From a virus, in IMG/VR virus record IMGVR_UViG_3300020463_000172, positions 1-21,170 of that record: a stretch of 21,170 nt of DNA. The stretch is one strand, 5' to 3'. Numbering within the stretch: the stretch's first letter is position 1; each line of letters begins with the position of its first letter. The notes below the pieces were generated by a model that was given only the letters and a program-made list of their open reading frames with translations, was not told the origin of the DNA and did no database searches. This document shows, piece by piece, positions 20,649 through 21,170 of the stretch. The position numbers and the translations under genes were made by a program.

Positions 20649-20878
20649 GATGCATAATCCTTTACATAACATGGTACACCTTCTGGATCTAACCATTTGG
20701 TATACTCAAAATCCTCTAGAGCATAATCTAATTGGATACTATTGTCAAGAAGGTACATATCGTTGTATCTTCGTGAGTATTCATTAAATTTTTGAATACG
20801 ATAATCTGGTTTACCATTGTGCTCAATAACACCTGACTCAACATACCGATATGGGAATCGCTCAAGAATAGTTTTCAT
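20645..20878 (-). CDS. Small hypothetical protein
   Basis: 77 aa: MKTILERFPYRYVESGVIEH, NGKPDYRIQKFNEYSRRYND, MYLLDNSIQLDYALEDFEYT, then KWLDPEGVPCYVKDYAS. Aromatic and acidic, probably cytoplasmic. It overlaps its neighbours by ATGA on both sides (20875-20878 and 20645-20648), so it belongs to the same translationally coupled set. Function not recognised. Confidence 0.65.
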   Translation of the reverse strand: MKTILERFPYRYVESGVIEHNGKPDYRIQKFNEYSRRYNDMYLLDNSIQLDYALEDFEYTKWLDPEGVPCYVKDYAS

Positions 20879-21144
20879 AATTTAGGTTTCAGATACCTCT
20901 CTATTTTAGCAGGTTGTAGCACATAAAACAAGCTTTTTTGGATACCAATTTGCCTCATTTTGGCAATTCTGTGCTTTCCGTCTATCATTCTGTATTTTTT
21001 GTTGTATGGATTTGGAGCATTTTCTACCAAAATACAAGGATATGAGATATCGCAATTATCGTATCTTTTACTATCCAAGGTTTTAAAAAAATACTCTTTG
21101 GGAAAATGCATTCCCTTCCAACCAATACGATCATGATTTATCAT
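20875..21144 (-). CDS. ParB/sulfiredoxin-like domain protein
   Basis: 89 aa from ATG 21144 (MINHDRIGWKGMHFPKEYFF). The frame is open to the right edge, and a TTG at 21165 or a start beyond the window is possible, so the 5' end is unsure. YRMIDGKHRIAKMRQIGI followed by QKSLFYVL has the D-G-x-H-R-x-x-x-x-x-x-G core of the ParB N-terminal-like (Srx) fold, preceded by YPCILVENAPNPYNKKYRMI. Such single-domain proteins may bind nucleotides or DNA, but the function here is unknown. The stop overlaps the next start (ATGA). Confidence 0.6.
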   Translation of the reverse strand: MINHDRIGWKGMHFPKEYFFKTLDSKRYDNCDISYPCILVENAPNPYNKKYRMIDGKHRIAKMRQIGIQKSLFYVLQPAKIERYLKPKL

Positions 21145-21170
21145 CTTTAATCGTTTTTTAGTCAAAAGAT

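Noticed and set aside
1-21170. tRNA genes, CRISPR array, integrase or attachment sites
   Set aside because: No cloverleaf with CCA-type end, no regularly spaced repeats and no recombinase motif were seen by eye; gaps between genes are mostly under 50 nt.

Overview
The window is a piece of a T4-like (contractile-tailed) cyanophage genome, most likely infecting marine Synechococcus or Prochlorococcus. The evidence is the combination of recognisable T4-type structural and replication proteins (gp4, gp5-like, gp26, gp27-like, gp32, gp33-like, gp48, gp53, gp54-like) with genes typical of cyanophages: haem oxygenase, PhoH, ThyX, a PD-(D/E)XK exonuclease and 2OG-Fe(II) oxygenases. The DNA is AT-rich and genes are packed with 1-4 nt stop/start overlaps. 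No tRNA, CRISPR array, insertion sequence or integrase was seen.

Left and centre, minus strand (12048 down to 1): a late tail/baseplate cluster. In order of transcription it holds a gp54-like tail-tube initiator, haem oxygenase, gp26, a short gene reached by a probable programmed -1 frameshift, two tape-measure-like proteins of about 600 aa, a gp27-like hub protein, a small His-rich protein, a gp5-like OB-fold protein, a beta-helix (needle-like) protein, and the start of another virion protein that runs off the left edge. The lysozyme domain found in T4 gp5 is absent, and OB-fold and needle are encoded by separate genes.

Centre, plus strand (12081-14504): gp4 head completion protein, an unknown 116-aa protein, gp48 tail-tube cap and gp53 baseplate wedge. 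The block diverges from the gp54-like gene across about 30 bp, and at its other end it collides tail-to-tail with a 2OG oxygenase gene, the two stop codons sharing TTAA.

Right, minus strand (15680-14501): three genes downstream of a perfect T4 late promoter motif: a 56-aa protein, a 134-aa protein and the 2OG oxygenase. This motif sits between the gp32 stop codon and a strong terminator hairpin, so it marks a boundary between early/middle and late transcription.

Far right, minus strand (21170-15736): early/middle DNA-metabolism genes: a ParB-like protein, three small unknowns, ThyX, a second 2OG oxygenase, an unknown 84-aa protein, PhoH, the PD-(D/E)XK exonuclease, gp33-like late co-activator, a DUF1825-like protein and gp32. 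gp32 has its own perfect consensus sigma70 promoter (TTGACA, 17 bp, TATAAT) and a duplicated element in its short leader that overlaps the ribosome-binding site.

How they work together: the right part supplies nucleotides, replication/recombination proteins and the late-transcription switch; the left part is transcribed late and builds the baseplate hub, tail tube and head-tail connection. The haem oxygenase lies inside the late tail cluster and overlaps gp26.
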